The translations under genes were made by a program, and so were the position numbers. A model generated the notes under the pieces. That model saw only the letters and a list, made by a program, of their open reading frames with translations. It was not told where the DNA came from and ran no database searches. A stretch of DNA of 18,246 nucleotides from an uncultured Carnobacterium sp. (GTDB taxonomy: Bacteria > Bacillota > Bacilli > Lactobacillales > Aerococcaceae): assembly GCA_937967765.1 (NCBI GenBank), contig CALCML010000199.1, forward strand, positions 1 through 18,246, written 5' to 3'. Shown in pieces: positions 16,877-18,246 of the stretch (positions within the stretch are counted from its first letter, which is position 1; each line of letters starts with the position of its first letter).

Positions 16877-17974
16877 TCATCCCTCTACACTCACTAATAT
16901 TTTACCAAAATCACCCTTGCTTTGCAAACGGTTCATTTTTGATTTTGGATACCCTAGCCTTATTTTTTTATCGGCCAAAAGCTCATCTAATAGCTCCCAG
17001 AGGCACGCCTCCATCTGGCTTTTTGGATTTGGAACGGGACGCATCAGTGGTCGCCATACCTCTTCTACTCTCTTAACAAAGTCCATCATTTCAACGTCTC
17101 CCTTAAAGGCCATTTGTTCCAACAGAATCCACGCATGACCCTTCCACACAAGATTGGGCACCTTAAACGTCTCTGTATAAATTGGAAAAGTCAAGAAGCG
17201 GCTCGGCAAGTCCTCAAGCGTCTGTCTACAGCGATATAACTTCACTAGGAACGCCCTTGTCAGAGGTGAGGCTAATTTCTTAAAGAGCATCGTATCTCTT
17301 GGCGTCCATTCTACTTTTCCGTCTGGCTTCAAGTGGGCTTTGACTGGAACGGAATCCTCGACCATCTTTCTCCACTTTTTCCACGAAAACTGTAAGAGCG
17401 GCACGCGTACGACTTGAAACGTCATCTGCTGCGAACGAGGCTTCACTTTAATTTGCGTATGAAAAATCATCTCCCCATTCACAAAGAAAATAAGGAAATT
17501 TCCGAGTTGTGGATGATATTTCATTAAGTAACTAAAGGTGTCCGTCAATTTATGCTGACTCTCATAATTCTCCCCTAAAATCCAATCGACAGACATGCCA
17601 ACCTCTCCTAAATGTCTCGTGCGCTCCTCTATCTCTTCTGTAGGAATCACACTGCATTGATATTCGATACACCACGCACGCTCTCCTTCTGTCACGACAA
17701 TATCTGGAATCTGTTCAATAGACGACACATACGGCTCGAGTTCTGCATGAAAGCCATGACTTTTCAAACTCTCTAGCAATAGATGCTTTCCTTCTTGATG
17801 CGCGATTGTTTCTTCCTGCCTATGTTTCTTTGGGATGTGCGAAAAAAACACCACTCCATTTCTGGAAACTTTTTTTGTTACTTCTTCTCCGCATTCCGGG
17901 CAAAAATAAACTTCATCTTCTTTAATTTGTGTGGCATGAATCAATTCTCCCGTTTTCGTTCTAACGATATTCAT
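16877..17974 (-). CDS. coiA: Competence protein CoiA family nuclease-like protein
   Basis: CoiA proteins promote recombination of DNA taken up during natural transformation. The 365-residue product begins MNIVRTKTGELIHA. It carries a zinc-ribbon-like CPEC motif (YFCPECGEEV, near 24-33). A PD-(D/E)xK-type nuclease core follows, with IPDIVV (near 90) and the WCIEYQCSVIP segment (about 101-111) that is the hallmark of the family. The C-terminal half is Lys/Trp/Leu-rich and less conserved. The frame is open from a GTG at 17983, but GAGGTG lies 6 bases before the ATG at 17974, so the shorter form is chosen. It follows a terminator closely and runs toward udp-deoC. In streptococci coiA belongs to the late competence genes; whether that is so here is not shown. 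Confidence 0.93.
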   Translation of the reverse strand: MNIVRTKTGELIHATQIKEDEVYFCPECGEEVTKKVSRNGVVFFSHIPKKHRQEETIAHQEGKHLLLESLKSHGFHAELEPYVSSIEQIPDIVVTEGERAWCIEYQCSVIPTEEIEERTRHLGEVGMSVDWILGENYESQHKLTDTFSYLMKYHPQLGNFLIFFVNGEMIFHTQIKVKPRSQQMTFQVVRVPLLQFSWKKWRKMVEDSVPVKAHLKPDGKVEWTPRDTMLFKKLASPLTRAFLVKLYRCRQTLEDLPSRFLTFPIYTETFKVPNLVWKGHAWILLEQMAFKGDVEMMDFVKRVEEVWRPLMRPVPNPKSQMEACLWELLDELLADKKIRLGYPKSKMNRLQSKGDFGKILVSVEG

Positions 17975-17993
17975 ATCTATCACCTCAACAAAA

Positions 17994-18001
17994 GATACGA
18001 A
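17994..18001 (-). promoter_or_regulatory. Weak cin-box-like element upstream of coiA
   Basis: The minus strand reads TTCGTATC, matching the streptococcal ComX-box consensus TACGAATA at 5 of 8 positions (6 of 8 if the second base is left free). It lies about 20 bases before the preferred coiA start. Between the upstream terminator and coiA there is almost no other room for a promoter. It could easily be chance. Confidence 0.2.
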
Positions 18002-18031
18002 AAAACCTCTCTAATAGACTTAGAGAGGTTT
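18000..18031 (-). terminator. Terminator of the partial gene at the right edge
   Basis: Bases 18003-18014 pair with 18020-18031 (12 bp perfect, 5-base loop). On the minus strand the stem is followed by six T residues (18005-18000). It is 6 bases beyond the stop codon of the truncated gene. Confidence 0.92.
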
Positions 18032-18037
18032 CATTCA

Positions 18038-18246
18038 TTAGATTAAGTTTGCGTCTTTGAGAAGTTCTTCAATCATCGTACCTTTGATTTTCTTCGAAGC
18101 ACGTTTTTCAAATAATTTCACTAAGAACGGAACTTTCACATCGGCTAATTTCTTACCATCCATCAAGCGGTTTGTTGATTTTGTAAGAACGCGTAAATCG
18201 TAAGCTGAAGCGAACACTTCTGGTACCCCACGATCGACATCAAGCA
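18038..18246 (-). CDS. C-terminal part of an unrecognised protein, cut by the window edge
   Basis: About 68 C-terminal residues are visible, ending LLKDANLI and a TAA stop at 18038-18040. The fragment is hydrophilic, with basic stretches ([10 protein letters not shown]) and an Asp-Leu-Arg motif ([11 protein letters not shown]), and has no membrane segment. I do not recognise the family. It has a strong terminator just after it, so it ends a transcription unit separate from coiA. Confidence 0.7.
   Translation of the reverse strand, partial: LDVDRGVPEVFASAYDLRVLTKSTNRLMDGKKLADVKVPFLVKLFEKRASKKIKGTMIEELLKDANLI

Noticed and set aside
17994..18003. TACGAA on the plus strand as a true competence box
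   Set aside because: In that orientation it points away from coiA into the opposite-strand partial gene, so it cannot drive coiA.
1..18246. Insertion sequences, CRISPR array, tRNA or rRNA genes
   Set aside because: No transposase-like frame, no regularly spaced repeats and no tRNA-like or rRNA-like sequence noticed on either strand.

Overview
The window looks like chromosomal DNA from a low-GC Gram-positive bacterium of the order Lactobacillales. RpoB and RpoC are Firmicutes-type and close to what I remember of the Enterococcus and Bacillus proteins. murA sits behind a DUF1146 gene, Shine-Dalgarno sites are strong, and a CoiA competence protein is present. A Granulicatella/Carnobacteriaceae-like source is my inference from recall, not a database result. 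Almost every gene is on the minus strand; only the YigZ-family gene is on the plus strand.

Layout from left to right. Bases 1-360 hold no convincing gene but contain a 15-bp hairpin, a near-perfect 36-bp palindrome and the murA terminator. Bases 362-1938 encode DUF1146 and murA (peptidoglycan precursor synthesis). Bases 2018-4452 form a tight four-gene operon with one BcrA/LanF-like ABC ATPase and three different polytopic membrane proteins. It has a good promoter, a probable CcpA (cre) operator at the transcription start and a terminator. Bases 4643-5278 encode a YigZ/IMPACT-family protein on the plus strand. After a structured convergent intergenic region come an uncharacterised protein (5431-6510) and a PepSY-domain lipoprotein (6826-7437), each with its own promoter.

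The core is rpoB-rpoC (7565-14902). Both genes apparently start with TTG, and both are transcribed from a strong promoter through a leader of about 230 nt. That leader carries a terminator-like hairpin with nine U residues, so it may be an attenuator. The -35 box of the rpoBC promoter lies inside the terminator hairpin of the upstream udp-deoC operon. udp-deoC (15212-16671) is a pyrimidine nucleoside salvage unit: uridine phosphorylase releases (deoxy)ribose 1-phosphate, and DeoC cleaves deoxyribose 5-phosphate. It has a structured 5' leader. The right end holds coiA (16877-17974), a terminator, and the C-terminal end of an unrecognised minus-strand gene that runs off the window.

Most of the window is housekeeping. 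The parts that deserve a second look are the ABC operon with its cre-like site and the non-coding structures: the rpoB leader, the terminator/promoter overlap, the udp leader, the 36-bp palindrome, and the 3' element at 5346-5428. I see no tRNA, rRNA, CRISPR array, transposase or phage gene.
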